Positions 1 to 8,971 of a stretch of 64,000 nucleotides of DNA are shown here, piece after piece. The stretch lies in assembly GCA_029552545.1 (NCBI GenBank), contig JAKPDO010000006.1, positions 124,001 through 188,000 on the forward strand, read 5' to 3'. How positions within the stretch are numbered: the first letter of the stretch is position 1; every line of letters starts with the position of its first letter. The notes under the pieces are model-generated. The model searched no databases. It was not told the DNA's origin and was given only the letters and a program-made list of their open reading frames with translations. Both the position numbers and the translations under genes were made by a program. This DNA is from Planctomycetota bacterium (lineage in GTDB: Bacteria > Planctomycetota > Phycisphaerae > Sedimentisphaerales > Anaerohalosphaeraceae).

Positions 1-1950
1 CTGCACGAGCGGCCGGATGATTCTTTTGCGGCGGCCTATCTGGGCGGCGAAAAGGATGATTATGATGTCATCAAGCACGACTATACCAATGTCGTCAGCG
101 GCAGCAATGCGGATTATATTGCTCTGTTTGCTCTGTCTCCCACCAGTCCGGATTATCTGACGGCGTTCGAAAATCTTAAACAGAAATTGGATGTTGCCGA
201 CTTTATCGATTACCTGCTGGCCAACTTCTATCTGGGCAACGGCGACTGGGACAACAAGAACTGGTACGCCACACGGAATCGGTTTGACCCATCCGGACGC
301 TGGCGCTGGCATATGTGGGACGGTGAACATGTGATGGATGACGGCACGTTTACCGTAGTCGATGCCACCACAAAGAATACGGCGATGGCGCCGACCGGAC
401 TTCATCAGAAGTGGATCGTCAATCCCGAATATCGAATCCTCTTTGCGGACCGGGTTCACAAACATTTCTTCCACAACGGGGCGCTGACGCCGGAAAACTT
501 TGCGGCTCTCTTTACAAACTTGACTGCCTGGATTGACCGGGCGATTGTCGGCGAATCCGCCCGCTGGGGCGACAACCGGCGTCCGGCGACCCCTTATACC
601 CGAAACGTCGAATGGCTCAACGAGTGCAATCGGCTCTTAACGACCTTCATCCCGACCCGGCGGGATGTTGTCCTGGCTCAGTTTACGTCGAAAAATCCGC
701 CGTGGTATCCGACGATTGCAGCTCCGGAGTTTTTTGTCAACGGCGTTTTGCAGTACGGCGGACGAGCCGACAGCGGAGCCGTTCTGACGATGTCCGCCGG
801 CGACAATACAATCTGGTACACCCTCGACGGCACCGACCCACGGTTGACCGGCGGAGCGGTGAATACTGCTTCGGCAGCGGTTTATACCACGCCGCTGACC
901 CTGTCCAGGACCGTTTGTGTCAAAGCACGTGCCCGAACCAGTGTGGGACTGTGGAGTGCTTTGGCGGAAGCCGTCTTTGAAGTCGGTCCAGTGTCCGGCA
1001 GCATTGTTATCAATGAGCTGCTGGCTCATTCTCATAATCAGGCACCGGATTGGATTGAGCTGTACAACACAACCGCACAGCCGATTTCCATCGGCGGATG
1101 GTTCCTCAGCGACAGCAGCACCAACCTGATGAAATACCAAATCCCGAATGGGACAGTCATTGGGCCCTTCGGCTATGCGGTTTTTTATGAAAATCAGCAT
1201 TTTGGTTCGGCCTTCGCCCTGAGTGAAAACGGTGAAACCGTTTATTTGACCTCCGGCGACGGTACATGCCAGGCCTCTCAGTCATTTGATGCTTCGCTGA
1301 CCGGTATTTCGTTCGGACGCTATCTAAAAACCGACGGCGATATGGATTTTGTGGCGATGAGCACTCCAACCCCCGGCGGCCCCAACGCGTATCCGCTGGT
1401 TGGGCTGATTGTAATTTCGGAAATCCAGTACAATCCCGCTCCCGACAATACAGGGGATGAATATATCGAGCTAGTCAACATCTCTTCTGAACCGGTTGTC
1501 CTGCAGGACTGGGTTGATACGGAAACAGCGCCCGGCGTTATTGTTCAGGAATTGGTTCCGTGGGCCTTTACGGAAGGGATTGACTTTACTTTCCCGCCGA
1601 ATACGGAGATTCCGGCCGGCGGTGTGCTGATTGTCGCCAAAAATCCATCTGTTCTGCGGGCTTATTACGGTTCCCAGATTCCGGCGGGCGTTCCCGTTTT
1701 AGGGCCGTTTGAGAATGATACATCTTTGAGCAACGGCGGGGAGAAGGTCCGCCTCTGTCGGCCCGGGGAGCAGCCCTTCGGCAAAACTCGTTCCTGGATT
1801 CGCGTCGACCAGGTTGCCTACGATGATGATTTTCCTTGGCCGAATCAGCCGGATGGAGGCGGGGCAGCTCTGCAGCGACTTTCTCTTTCCGCCTATGGAA
1901 ACGACCCGGCCAACTGGACCGCCGGGGCCCCATCGCCGGGCGTGTACTAA
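1..1950 (+). CDS. CotH-like / chitobiase-C / lamin-tail surface protein, 5' truncated
   Basis: The frame is open from base 1, so the N-terminus lies outside the window; 649 residues are visible. The first ~220 residues read like a CotH kinase-fold protein (NWYATRNRFDPSGRWRW, then a WHMWDGEH motif). Residues ~240-330 match a chitobiase/beta-hexosaminidase C-terminal domain (TIWYTLDGTDPR). Two lamin-tail domains follow (~332-455 with IVINELLAHSH; ~469-640 with IVISEIQYNP and GDEYIELVN). This arrangement is common in large secreted planctomycete proteins; CotH kinases phosphorylate protein Ser/Thr, but no activity is shown for this one. The gene ends in TAA just before a repeat-filled gap. No anchor or sorting signal is visible at the C-terminus. 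The domain calls are firm; the biological role is unknown. Confidence 0.8.
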   Translation: MHERPDDSFAAAYLGGEKDDYDVIKHDYTNVVSGSNADYIALFALSPTSPDYLTAFENLKQKLDVADFIDYLLANFYLGNGDWDNKNWYATRNRFDPSGRWRWHMWDGEHVMDDGTFTVVDATTKNTAMAPTGLHQKWIVNPEYRILFADRVHKHFFHNGALTPENFAALFTNLTAWIDRAIVGESARWGDNRRPATPYTRNVEWLNECNRLLTTFIPTRRDVVLAQFTSKNPPWYPTIAAPEFFVNGVLQYGGRADSGAVLTMSAGDNTIWYTLDGTDPRLTGGAVNTASAAVYTTPLTLSRTVCVKARARTSVGLWSALAEAVFEVGPVSGSIVINELLAHSHNQAPDWIELYNTTAQPISIGGWFLSDSSTNLMKYQIPNGTVIGPFGYAVFYENQHFGSAFALSENGETVYLTSGDGTCQASQSFDASLTGISFGRYLKTDGDMDFVAMSTPTPGGPNAYPLVGLIVISEIQYNPAPDNTGDEYIELVNISSEPVVLQDWVDTETAPGVIVQELVPWAFTEGIDFTFPPNTEIPAGGVLIVAKNPSVLRAYYGSQIPAGVPVLGPFENDTSLSNGGEKVRLCRPGEQPFGKTRSWIRVDQVAYDDDFPWPNQPDGGGAALQRLSLSAYGNDPANWTAGAPSPGVY

Positions 1951-1987
1951 AGCATCTGCCCCCAAACAGGGCCGGATTCCTGCCTTC

Positions 1988-2150
1988 CTCCTTCGCGAAA
2001 AGCTTCGAAGGACAAGCCGCGGGAAGACTTGGATTCCCGCCTGCGCGGGAATGACAGGGGCGGCGCTGGATATCCTTCTCTTTCTCCTTCGCGAAAAGCT
2101 TCGGAGGACAAGCCGTGGGAAGACCTGGATTCCCGCCTGCGCGGGAATGA
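1988..2150. repeat. Two direct copies of a ~67-bp dispersed repeat, 96-bp period
   Basis: Copies at 1988-2054 and 2084-2150 share CTCCTTCGCGAAAAGCTTCG, then GGACAAGCCG and TGGATTCCCGCCTGCGCGG followed by GAATGACA, with only a few differences. Each contains the short palindrome CCCGCCTGCGCGGG. This type of sequence recurs in many bacterial genomes, where it gives spurious 'SFPRRRES' translations. A third, degenerate GCGGGAATGA lies at about 2162. Confidence 0.85.
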
Positions 2151-2190
2151 CAAGGACCTAAGCGGGAATGATGGAGGCCTGGTGTGGGAA

Positions 2191-2223
2191 TTAGCCCCGG
2201 GCGCAAGCCAGGGGAAAAGGGGG
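2191..2223 (+). repeat. Hairpin-forming dispersed repeat, copy 1
   Basis: TTAGCCCCGGGCGCAAGCC followed by a G-rich AGGGGAAAAGGGGG tail. It matches the minus strand of 43868-43904 nearly base for base, and 8972-9000 is a looser relative. The inner part can fold with a GCAA tetraloop. Confidence 0.7.
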
Positions 2224-2228
2224 ATACA

Positions 2229-2261
2229 TCAGTTATCAGTTACCAGTCATCAGTTATCAGG
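2229..2261. repeat. Short CAGTTATCAG / CAGTTACCAG / CAGTCATCAG repeat
   Basis: Overlapping near-identical units of about 10 bp, TCAGTTATCAGTTACCAG followed by TCATCAGTTATCAGG. Similar strings are common intergenic relics in other bacteria. No function is evident. Confidence 0.6.
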
Positions 2262-2293
2262 GAATAGAAATGATGTTTCAGTTTCTCTTGGGC

Positions 2294-2322
2294 TTGTCGG
2301 CGGAGATTTTTCCCCTTAGAAT
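2294..2322 (+). promoter_or_regulatory. Candidate sigma70-type promoter for fucU
   Basis: TTGTCG (2294-2299), a 17-bp spacer and TAGAAT (2317-2322), about 30 bp before the fucU start codon. Both boxes match the consensus only partly. Based on pattern alone. Confidence 0.4.
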
Positions 2323-2352
2323 AGTGCGGACTTATTTTAGGAAAGGGATGCT

Positions 2353-2781
2353 ATGCTCAAGGGAATTCCGGCGATTCTTTCGCCCGAGCTGCTGAAGGTT
2401 CTGATGGAAATGGGCCATGGGGATGAACTGGTGCTGGCGGACGGCAACTTTCCGGCCTGTTCGAATGCCCGCCGGCTCATCCGGGCCGACGGTCTGATGA
2501 TTCCGCCGCTGCTGGAAGCCGTTTTGAAATTCTTTCCGCTGGACCAGTATGTCCAGCGTCCGGCTGTGCTGATGCAGGTGGTGCCCGGCGACCCGACTCG
2601 TCCGACCATCTGGGAGGAATACCGACGAATCATTCGGGCCAGCGGCGAGAAGTTTACCGATTTTGAGCAAATCGAACGGCACGCTTTTTATGAACGTGCC
2701 CGAAATGCCTTTGCGATTGTGGCTACCAGCGAGCCGGCCCTTTATGCCAACCTGATTCTCAAGAAGGGCGTGGTCGTTTGA
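2353..2781 (+). CDS. fucU: L-fucose mutarotase (RbsD/FucU family)
   Basis: 142 residues, the usual length for FucU. It interconverts the alpha and beta anomers of L-fucose (and related sugars) in the cytoplasm, feeding fucose isomerase. The N-terminus MLKGIPAILSPELLKVL followed by MGHGDE is typical; His22 in MGHGDE corresponds to the catalytic histidine of the family, and DGNFPA follows. A GGAAAGGG Shine-Dalgarno lies just before the ATG at 2353. The gene is convergent with the downstream hydrolase and their 3' ends overlap by 23 bp. No other fucose catabolic gene is adjacent, but a FucI-like protein (21.3 kb) and GH95 and GH141-like proteins elsewhere in the window suit a role in fucose use. 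Confidence 0.92.
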   Translation: MLKGIPAILSPELLKVLMEMGHGDELVLADGNFPACSNARRLIRADGLMIPPLLEAVLKFFPLDQYVQRPAVLMQVVPGDPTRPTIWEEYRRIIRASGEKFTDFEQIERHAFYERARNAFAIVATSEPALYANLILKKGVVV

Positions 2782-3562
2782 CCGGGCGGCTTTGGAGGAT
2801 TTGGTCCAGAAGCTCGGCCAGCTCCTTGGGTTTAGACCGCTGGGGATTGTGGTCGGCCTCCATTCGGTGCACCGGCCATTCGTAGCCGGCCGCCCGCTGA
2901 GCGTATGGATAAAATGTGTCCAGCTGTTCGGCCGTACCCGGGTCAATCGTCAGAATATAATCGGCCGGAATCTCCAGACGTTTCGGATTGTTCAGGACGA
3001 TGGGGTCGGTGAGGGTCTTGAGGGGATGCGGGACATCCTTGGGCGGGTTTTGGTCTTCTTTGACCCACATCGGATAGATAAATCCGCCGCGTGCTGCGGC
3101 CAGCAGCTGCGCCTTGTTGGCGGCAAAGGCCGGATGGTCCAGCAGATTTTCTCCGTCCTCCGGAAGAACGGCATCCAGATAAATCAGCCGGCTGATTCGC
3201 TCCGGAATCCGGTCGGCAATGCCGGTGATAACCATTCCGCCGTAACTGTGGCCGAGAAGAACAATCCCTTTCAGGTCTTCATACAAAATCACATTCACAA
3301 TGTCCTGAATGTGGGTTTCTAAGCTGATTTGCTCGCCGGCCAGATGGACCCGTTCTCCCTGTCCGGTCAGGGTAGGCCGATAAACCTGGTACCCTTTGGC
3401 CTGCAGCAGTTCCTCCATTTGACGAAATCCCCAGCCGCCGCCCCAGGCCCCGTGAACCAGGACAATTACGCCTTTGGAGGGTTTCGTTTGCTGTCGGCAG
3501 CTGATGAGCGGCATAAGTCCCAACACCATCAGACCTATTAAAATCATTTTCTGCTTTGTCAT
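2759..3562 (-). CDS. Alpha/beta-hydrolase-fold lipoprotein
   Basis: 267 residues. The N-terminus has a lipoprotein signal peptide ending LMPLISC (Cys22). The fold signatures are the oxyanion-hole motif VHGAWGGGW (~36-44), the nucleophile elbow GHSYGG (Ser106) and a late histidine in MEADHNPQ, typical of the EstC/salicylate-esterase-like branch of alpha/beta hydrolases. The substrate cannot be read from sequence; esters are the usual guess. It lies 12 bp downstream of rmuC on the same strand and is probably co-transcribed. An AGGGAG Shine-Dalgarno supports the start at 3562. Confidence 0.8.
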   Translation of the reverse strand: MTKQKMILIGLMVLGLMPLISCRQQTKPSKGVIVLVHGAWGGGWGFRQMEELLQAKGYQVYRPTLTGQGERVHLAGEQISLETHIQDIVNVILYEDLKGIVLLGHSYGGMVITGIADRIPERISRLIYLDAVLPEDGENLLDHPAFAANKAQLLAAARGGFIYPMWVKEDQNPPKDVPHPLKTLTDPIVLNNPKRLEIPADYILTIDPGTAEQLDTFYPYAQRAAGYEWPVHRMEADHNPQRSKPKELAELLDQILQSRPVKRPRPS

Positions 3563-3574
3563 TGTCTGTCTCCC

Positions 3575-4597
3575 TTATGACTTGTCTGCACGCCGGATTT
3601 GGTCCAGCTGAAGCGTGAACTTGTTCAGGCGGCTGTCACCTTCCTCGTATTGATTCTGGGCGTTCCGCAGATGCCGGCCCAGCACCCCCCAGCTTTCGAC
3701 AAACGAGCCGAATGAACCGGTCAGCTGTTCCAGGGCGGTGCGAATCTCGGCGGCCTGTTTTTCAATCTGCATTCCGCGAAGCCCCATAGCGACCGTCATC
3801 AGATAGGCATACAGCAGATTGGGGGAGACCGGAATGACCTTTTTGGCAAGGGCATAGTCCGGCAGATTCATTTTGTCTGAATCATAATGGAGGATGGTTT
3901 CGTAATAGACGTTTTCGGCCGGAATGTACATCAGGGCAAAATCAACCGTTCCCTCGGCGGGAAGGATATAGCTTTCGGCGATTTTGTCGATGTGTTTGCA
4001 GACGTCGGTTTGAAACTGCCGGCGTGCCTTGCTGCGGTCTTCTTCCGTTTCGGCGGCGGCAATCTTTTCGAACGCCGGCAGCGGAAACTTCGCATCAATC
4101 GGAACGGTATAATCCGGCAGGCGAACCAGTGCATCGACGATTTTTCCGTTTTTGAAGGTGTGCTGGATGGTGAAATGTTCGGCAGGCAGGATATTGCCCA
4201 GAAGCCCCTCCAGCGAATATTCACCGATTTGTCCGCGCAGTTTGGGGGCCTTGAGAATGTCCTGAAGCTTGCGAACCTCCTGGCCGATGCGCAGCATCTG
4301 TTCGCTGTCGCCTTTCAGTTTGCCCAGCTGCTCCTTCAGCTCACCCAGCATCTGTCCGCTGTGGACCAGAAACCGGCTGATGCTCTCCTGGCCCGTTTGA
4401 AGATTCTTTTCGAGTGTCTGAGAGAGAATCAGATTGCTCTGCCGCATTTGTTCTATTTGCTGCTGAAGAAGCCCTGCGGCTGTCTGCTGAGCGGCCGTGT
4501 CCCGGCGAAGTGCTGAAAGATTAAAAATCAAGATTCCGCCGGCCGCCAGCAGCAAAATAATGAGTACGGCGATCAATGTCAGGAGAGCGGTTTGCAT
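3575..4597 (-). CDS. rmuC: RmuC-family DNA recombination protein
   Basis: 340 residues. It begins with one N-terminal membrane anchor (ALLTLIAVLIILLLAAGG), followed by a coiled-coil stretch (~30-115) rich in Gln and Glu, then the RmuC nuclease-like domain with GQIGEYSLEGLL, VDALVRLP and VPIDAKFPLP, the last carrying family-conserved acidic and lysine residues. RmuC proteins limit inversions and rearrangements between short inverted repeats; the exact biochemistry is poorly defined. It is slightly shorter than E. coli RmuC because the N-terminal coiled coil is short. It is the first gene of a probable two-gene unit with the hydrolase lipoprotein, divergent from the DUF11 gene across about 330 bp. 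Confidence 0.92.
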   Translation of the reverse strand: MQTALLTLIAVLIILLLAAGGILIFNLSALRRDTAAQQTAAGLLQQQIEQMRQSNLILSQTLEKNLQTGQESISRFLVHSGQMLGELKEQLGKLKGDSEQMLRIGQEVRKLQDILKAPKLRGQIGEYSLEGLLGNILPAEHFTIQHTFKNGKIVDALVRLPDYTVPIDAKFPLPAFEKIAAAETEEDRSKARRQFQTDVCKHIDKIAESYILPAEGTVDFALMYIPAENVYYETILHYDSDKMNLPDYALAKKVIPVSPNLLYAYLMTVAMGLRGMQIEKQAAEIRTALEQLTGSFGSFVESWGVLGRHLRNAQNQYEEGDSRLNKFTLQLDQIRRADKS

Positions 4598-4924
4598 GCA
4601 TCAGACTCCGGATTTCTTCTTCCATACTGTTGCGAAAAATTATATCGGCTGTGGATGAAGCCGTCAAAATGCAAATTGCCTGTTTTGTAAGATGAAATGC
4701 GGCGAAGTTAAGCAGACGGTAACGCTCATAATTTTTTAAAATAATTGCTTTCCAAAAGGAAAAGAAATTGTTATCCTAAACTTTTAAGGGTCGATTTTGA
4801 ATGGATTTTGGGAGAAAACTTATGGATAGTCAGTATCGGCTTACAAAGATTCCCCCGTGATGAAATCAGACCCATAGAAGGAAGAATCTGTTTCCCCATT
4901 TTAACTTTTTTAAGGAGGTTGTTT
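4598..4924. other. AT-rich divergent intergenic region
   Basis: 327 bp between divergent rmuC and the DUF11 lipoprotein gene. It is clearly more AT-rich than the flanks. A weak promoter-like pair, TTGAAT (4797) and TATGGA (4821) with 18 bp between, and a strong AAGGAGG at 4912-4918 face the downstream gene. Nothing else is evident. The DUF11 frame stays open upstream to 4745, but no ribosome-binding site or signal peptide supports a start there. Confidence 0.5.
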
Positions 4925-6463
4925 ATGAGAAAACTTTTATCTATTTTGCTGGTTGTTTGTCTTTGTGCGGCAAGCGGCTGCCAATGTTTTCAATGCGAAG
5001 AAACAAAATCTGAACCGGCTCCTGCTCCGACTCCGGCCCCGGCTCCTAAGCCCGCACCGGCCCCTGCAGCGGCTTATTACACGGCGACCCAATTGTACAA
5101 CAATGATTGCTGCGGAACGCTTAAGCTCGAAAAAATTCTGCCTCAGACAGTCACGATGAATGCTCCGTTTGAATACACGATTAAGGCCACTAATCTGACA
5201 GATAAGACCTTAAGTTCGGTTGTGATTACAGAGCGGCTTCCGCAGAATTTTAAATACATCAGTTCGTCGCCGGAGGGCAAGTTGGCCGGTCAGATTTTGA
5301 CCTGGCAGCTGGACAGCATGGGACCCAATGAGGCCAAGACGATGGTGGTCAAGGGACAAGCCACTAGTGAAGGTTGGCTTGCTACCTGTGCGGATGCAAC
5401 CTATATCATTCCGGCCTGTGCCAAGACCCAGGTGGTTCAGCCGGCTCTTGAACTGGTAAAGAATGCTCCGGCGGAAATCTCTATTTGTGACCCGATGCAG
5501 GTGACCTTTACGATTACCAACAAAGGAACAGGCGAAGCACGGAATATTCAGATTACCGACCCATTGCCGGCAGGTCTGACGACAATGGACGGTTCCTCGC
5601 AGATTACAATGAAGGTGGATTCGTTGCCGGCCGGGCGTTCGGCGACCAAGACCGTTCAGATCAAGGCGACCAAAACCGGTACGTATGAGAACAAGGCCGT
5701 TGCTGCGGCGGACGGCAATCTGAAGTCCGAGTCCAATGTGACACGGACGAAAGTGACCCAGCCTGTTCTGGCTATCGATAAAACGATTGGAAGGGAATGG
5801 GAATACGGCGGACGCCGCGTAGAATACACGATTACAGTGGCCAATAAGGGTGACGGGGTGGCCAGGAATACGGTCGTAACCGATACAGTCCCGGCGGGAG
5901 TTGAACAACTTCAGGTCAGCGGCGGCGGGACACAGTCCGGCGGGCTGATTACCTGGAACGTCGGCGATTTGGCGCCCGGTGCCTCCAAGCAGTTTACGGT
6001 TTCCTATATCCCGACCACGCTCGGCAAGATCAGCAATACCGCCACGGCCAAAGCGGTGTGCGCTCAGGATGTTTCCAAGTCCGCTTCGGTGGAAATCCGC
6101 GGAATTCCGGCTTTGCTGCTGGAAGTTGTTGATGTGGCAGACCCCATTGAAGTTGGTCAGAATGAGACATATGTCATCACCGTAACGAACCAAGGCACAG
6201 CAACTGCTACAAATCTCAAGATTGTCTGTATGCTGGAAGATACGATGCAGTTTGTCTCTGCCGACGGCGCTACAAGAGGAAGTGCGGAAGGCAACAAGGT
6301 GACCTTTGCGCCGCTGGCTTCTCTGAACGCCAAGGCGAAAGCGAGCTGGAAGGTTACGGTCAAGGCTGCCAAGGAAGGGGATGTCCGATTTGGAGTAGTT
6401 CTGAATGCGGATCAGCTGGATCGCGATGTTCAGGAAACCGAATCGACGCATTTCTATAAGTAA
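4925..6463 (+). CDS. DUF11-repeat lipoprotein (OmcB-like surface protein)
   Basis: 512 residues from the ATG at 4925, chosen because TAAGGAGG precedes it and the translation begins with a lipoprotein signal (MRKLLSILLVVCLCAASGC). After the lipidated Cys come a second Cys cluster (CQCFQC), a Pro/Ala-rich linker (~35-60), and four tandem ~100-120 residue DUF11 repeats, each with the pattern 'nxGtGxAxNvxvxDxlPxGl'. DUF11 beta-sandwich domains occur in surface and cell-wall proteins, including the chlamydial cysteine-rich OmcB, and are thought to be structural. It is probably anchored in the outer membrane with the repeats extending outward. A strong Rho-independent terminator sits 24 bp after the stop. 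Monocistronic. Confidence 0.85.
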   Translation: MRKLLSILLVVCLCAASGCQCFQCEETKSEPAPAPTPAPAPKPAPAPAAAYYTATQLYNNDCCGTLKLEKILPQTVTMNAPFEYTIKATNLTDKTLSSVVITERLPQNFKYISSSPEGKLAGQILTWQLDSMGPNEAKTMVVKGQATSEGWLATCADATYIIPACAKTQVVQPALELVKNAPAEISICDPMQVTFTITNKGTGEARNIQITDPLPAGLTTMDGSSQITMKVDSLPAGRSATKTVQIKATKTGTYENKAVAAADGNLKSESNVTRTKVTQPVLAIDKTIGREWEYGGRRVEYTITVANKGDGVARNTVVTDTVPAGVEQLQVSGGGTQSGGLITWNVGDLAPGASKQFTVSYIPTTLGKISNTATAKAVCAQDVSKSASVEIRGIPALLLEVVDVADPIEVGQNETYVITVTNQGTATATNLKIVCMLEDTMQFVSADGATRGSAEGNKVTFAPLASLNAKAKASWKVTVKAAKEGDVRFGVVLNADQLDRDVQETESTHFYK

Positions 6464-6486
6464 GCCCTGAAAGACAGGCATTTGAA

Positions 6487-6520
6487 AAACTGTGAGGGTC
6501 TGTGACCCTCACAGTTTTTT
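6487..6520 (+). terminator. Rho-independent terminator of the DUF11 gene
   Basis: A perfect 13-bp stem, AAACTGTGAGGGT (6487-6499) and ACCCTCACAGTTT (6505-6517), around a CTGTG loop, ending in six T residues. The clearest intrinsic terminator in the window. Confidence 0.93.
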
Positions 6521-6602
6521 ATTTGTTCTATCTGATGGCAGCGGACTACAATGGAACTCAGCCGGCGGGAATCGGGCTGACATTCTGTTTGTAGGAAGAG
6601 GA

Positions 6603-7913
6603 ATGAACATGAAATTATCCGTCTGTGTTTTGGCAGGGCTGGTTCTGCTGGGATTCGGCGGCTGTGAGCCTGCGCAGCGCTCCATGGTCGGCAGGATGAG
6701 AACACCGCAGGAGGGAATGATTACCAAAGAGGAGCTGCGGGAACTGCTGAACAGCTATCGGGATTACTATGTAGCCGAACTGAAGCGGATTGGCGAACAG
6801 ATTGATACGCAGAACGGAGCCCGCCGGACCCAGCGAATCAGTCTCCAAATGCGCATGCGCATCATCTCCGCGATTGACACCATGCTGGAGCCCTCCGACC
6901 CGGTGGTGGCGTTTCTGGAGATTTGGGGTTTTACGCTTCGGATGCGTCTGTATCTGGAACAGGGAGACGGAATGCACCTTTACGGCGAACAGCAGTCTGT
7001 TGTGGTTGATTTTACCCGACGTGTGGAGGAGGAAATCGAACGGATTGCCCGACTGTTCCTGGATGAGCAAAAGTATCGGGAAGCTTATGACAATCTGATG
7101 GATTTTGCCCGTCGGAATCCCATCCGCGGCACCTATTCGAATCTGGTTGTGATGGCTACCAAGGAACAAAAGGAAGGCCCCAATCCGCTGATGAATGTGG
7201 TTACGATTCCGATGGCGCCGTTCAGCGCCATGCGCGGCGTGGACCGGACGGCCGATGCCGTCTATCAGTTCCGCAATACCGCCGAGCGGTTTACGGACGT
7301 CGTCCGCGACCTGCCGGAGATGATGCACTGGGAGGCCCAATTGTTTATGGATGAATGGGCCGGTTCGGAGCAGATGCAGTCATTGCTGACCAGTCTGGAG
7401 CGGTTTTCGGAGAGCAGTGTCCGGCTGTCGGCTGCTGCGGAGAGGTTGACGGACATGCTTGAGGAGGACTCTTCTCAGACAGCCCTGAATCAAGCCCTTG
7501 TCTCGGCCCGAGAGACGGCCGGTGAGGTGCGGGCGGCGATTGAATCGATGGACAAGACGGGACGGACGCTCCGGGAGACGGCGGCGGAGGTTGCCCGGGC
7601 CGCCGAAGCGGCTCGCGCACTGGTTGAACCGTTTATGGTACGCAGCGAACGGGACCCCCAGGCCGGTCCGCCGTTTACGATGCGGGATTTTAATGACCTC
7701 GTGTCCAATATCGGCCGGACTGCCGACCAAATCCATCAGGTTGTTCAGTCGCTGCAGCAGATGCCCCAGACCCAGGACCAGATTACCCGGCAGATTAACG
7801 CCTCCGTCGATCACGCCGCCAAGAGAATCCTGCAATTGCTGCTGGTTTTGTTTGTCCTGATGCTGGGCTATCACATCCTGACACGCAGAAAAAAGACGCC
7901 CGCGGATTCCTGA
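6603..7913 (+). CDS. Lipoprotein with coiled coils and a C-terminal membrane segment, unknown function
   Basis: 436 residues; AGGAAGAG precedes two in-frame ATGs (6603 and 6609), either usable. The N-terminus is a lipoprotein signal ending LLGFGGC. The middle is largely alpha-helical and charged; ~260-410 holds heptad-like stretches (SVRLSAAAERLTDMLEE, then repeated AEVARAAEAARALVEP) resembling the periplasmic coiled coils of methyl-accepting or Mce-type proteins. A hydrophobic segment near the C-terminus (LQLLLVLFVLMLGYHIL) is followed by TRRKK. Having both a lipobox and a C-terminal membrane helix is unusual. I recognise no family. The next gene is convergent, 6 bp away. Confidence 0.7.
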   Translation: MNMKLSVCVLAGLVLLGFGGCEPAQRSMVGRMRTPQEGMITKEELRELLNSYRDYYVAELKRIGEQIDTQNGARRTQRISLQMRMRIISAIDTMLEPSDPVVAFLEIWGFTLRMRLYLEQGDGMHLYGEQQSVVVDFTRRVEEEIERIARLFLDEQKYREAYDNLMDFARRNPIRGTYSNLVVMATKEQKEGPNPLMNVVTIPMAPFSAMRGVDRTADAVYQFRNTAERFTDVVRDLPEMMHWEAQLFMDEWAGSEQMQSLLTSLERFSESSVRLSAAAERLTDMLEEDSSQTALNQALVSARETAGEVRAAIESMDKTGRTLRETAAEVARAAEAARALVEPFMVRSERDPQAGPPFTMRDFNDLVSNIGRTADQIHQVVQSLQQMPQTQDQITRQINASVDHAAKRILQLLLVLFVLMLGYHILTRRKKTPADS

Positions 7914-7919
7914 CGGCGG

Positions 7920-8732
7920 CTATCCGAGGGCCACATCCAGAATCATCATGACGGTAAAACCGAGCATCGCAGATGTGGTGGCCAGGTCCACATGGCCTGC
8001 CCGCTGCGATTCAGGGATGACCTCTTCGATGACGACGAAAATCATGGCCCCGGCTGCAAAGGCCAGCGCATACGGCAGCAGGGGCGTAATGCTCATCACC
8101 GCCCAGGCCCCGAGGACGCCTGCAATCGGCTCGACCGCACCGGACATCTGTCCGTACCAGAAACTCTTCAAACGGCTGAAGCCCTCTCGGCGAAGAGGTA
8201 CGGCTACGGCTGCTCCTTCGGGGAAGTTCTGGATGCCGATGCCGATAGCCAGGGCCAGGGCCCCGCTGAAACTGGCTTCGGACAGGCCGTATTTGAGGGC
8301 GCCGAAGGCGATGCCCACGGCCAGTCCCTCCGGGATATTGTGCAGGGTAATGGCCAAAACCAGCAGGATGCTTCGCCGCCAGGAGGTATGAATGCCCTCG
8401 GCCTCTTCGGTCGGATAGCCCAGATGCAGGTGCGGCAGGAGGACATCGACCCCCCGCAGGAAGGCTCCACCCAGCAGAAAGCCCACGGCGGCGGGAATCC
8501 AGGCGATTTGTCCCTGATTGGAGGCCATCTCGATGGCCGGCGCCAGCAGCGACCAGTAGCTGGCGGCAATCATCACGCCCGCCGCAAAGGACAGCATTGC
8601 ATCGAGCGTGCGCCGGTTGATGCTTTTGAAGAAAAAGACGGTGCCCGCTCCGAGGGCGGTCAGACCCCAGGTAAAAAGTGTGGCCAAGAGGGCCTGCACA
8701 ATCGGATGGAACTGTTCCAGTCGTTCAAGCAT
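7920..8732 (-). CDS. zupT: ZIP-family divalent metal transporter (ZupT-like)
   Basis: 270 residues from the ATG at 8732, which follows AAGGAAGGA; a GTG 27 bp further upstream is also open but would place that Shine-Dalgarno inside the gene. About eight hydrophobic segments. The ZIP signature helices are clear: [17 protein letters not shown] and [17 protein letters not shown], whose His, Asn and Glu residues form the metal site in helices IV and V. The loop [10 protein letters not shown] is His-rich, as usual. The family imports Zn(II), Fe(II) or Mn(II) across the inner membrane. It is convergent with the lipoprotein gene and has no functional neighbours. The symbol is by similarity only. Confidence 0.88.
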   Translation of the reverse strand: MLERLEQFHPIVQALLATLFTWGLTALGAGTVFFFKSINRRTLDAMLSFAAGVMIAASYWSLLAPAIEMASNQGQIAWIPAAVGFLLGGAFLRGVDVLLPHLHLGYPTEEAEGIHTSWRRSILLVLAITLHNIPEGLAVGIAFGALKYGLSEASFSGALALAIGIGIQNFPEGAAVAVPLRREGFSRLKSFWYGQMSGAVEPIAGVLGAWAVMSITPLLPYALAFAAGAMIFVVIEEVIPESQRAGHVDLATTSAMLGFTVMMILDVALG

Positions 8733-8971
8733 CGCCGCGTGTCCTTCCTTTCCAAACACACCGCCAGTATAACCGGAATTGCTGTCTGGGGCAAGCAGGG
8801 GATTGCAGAGTCAGGAAGGGAAAGAATTTTTCACCACGGATTTACACGAATTGGGAAAAGGAAGAATGAAGAAAAAGCGACCAGCGGCCGGTTTCCAGCC
8901 GCCGGTGTCCGGCAGAGAAGGCGGGGCCCAGAATCTCCTCTGTCGGTATGCGGAAAAATTCAGCGAGAAAA

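Larger units (their letters stand above)
1951..2352. other. Intergenic region packed with dispersed repeats
   Basis: About 400 bp without a credible gene. It holds two 67-bp direct repeat copies, a hairpin-type repeat also found near 43.9 kb, a short CAGTTATCAG repeat and a candidate promoter for fucU, each listed separately. Short open frames here only translate the repeats. Confidence 0.7.

Noticed and set aside
1966..2261. Possible CRISPR array
   Set aside because: Only two long imperfect repeats without regular spacers and no cas genes; better explained as dispersed repeats.
4745..4924. Upstream extension of the DUF11 protein
   Set aside because: No ribosome-binding site or signal peptide; the ATG at 4925 has a strong AAGGAGG and a lipoprotein signal.
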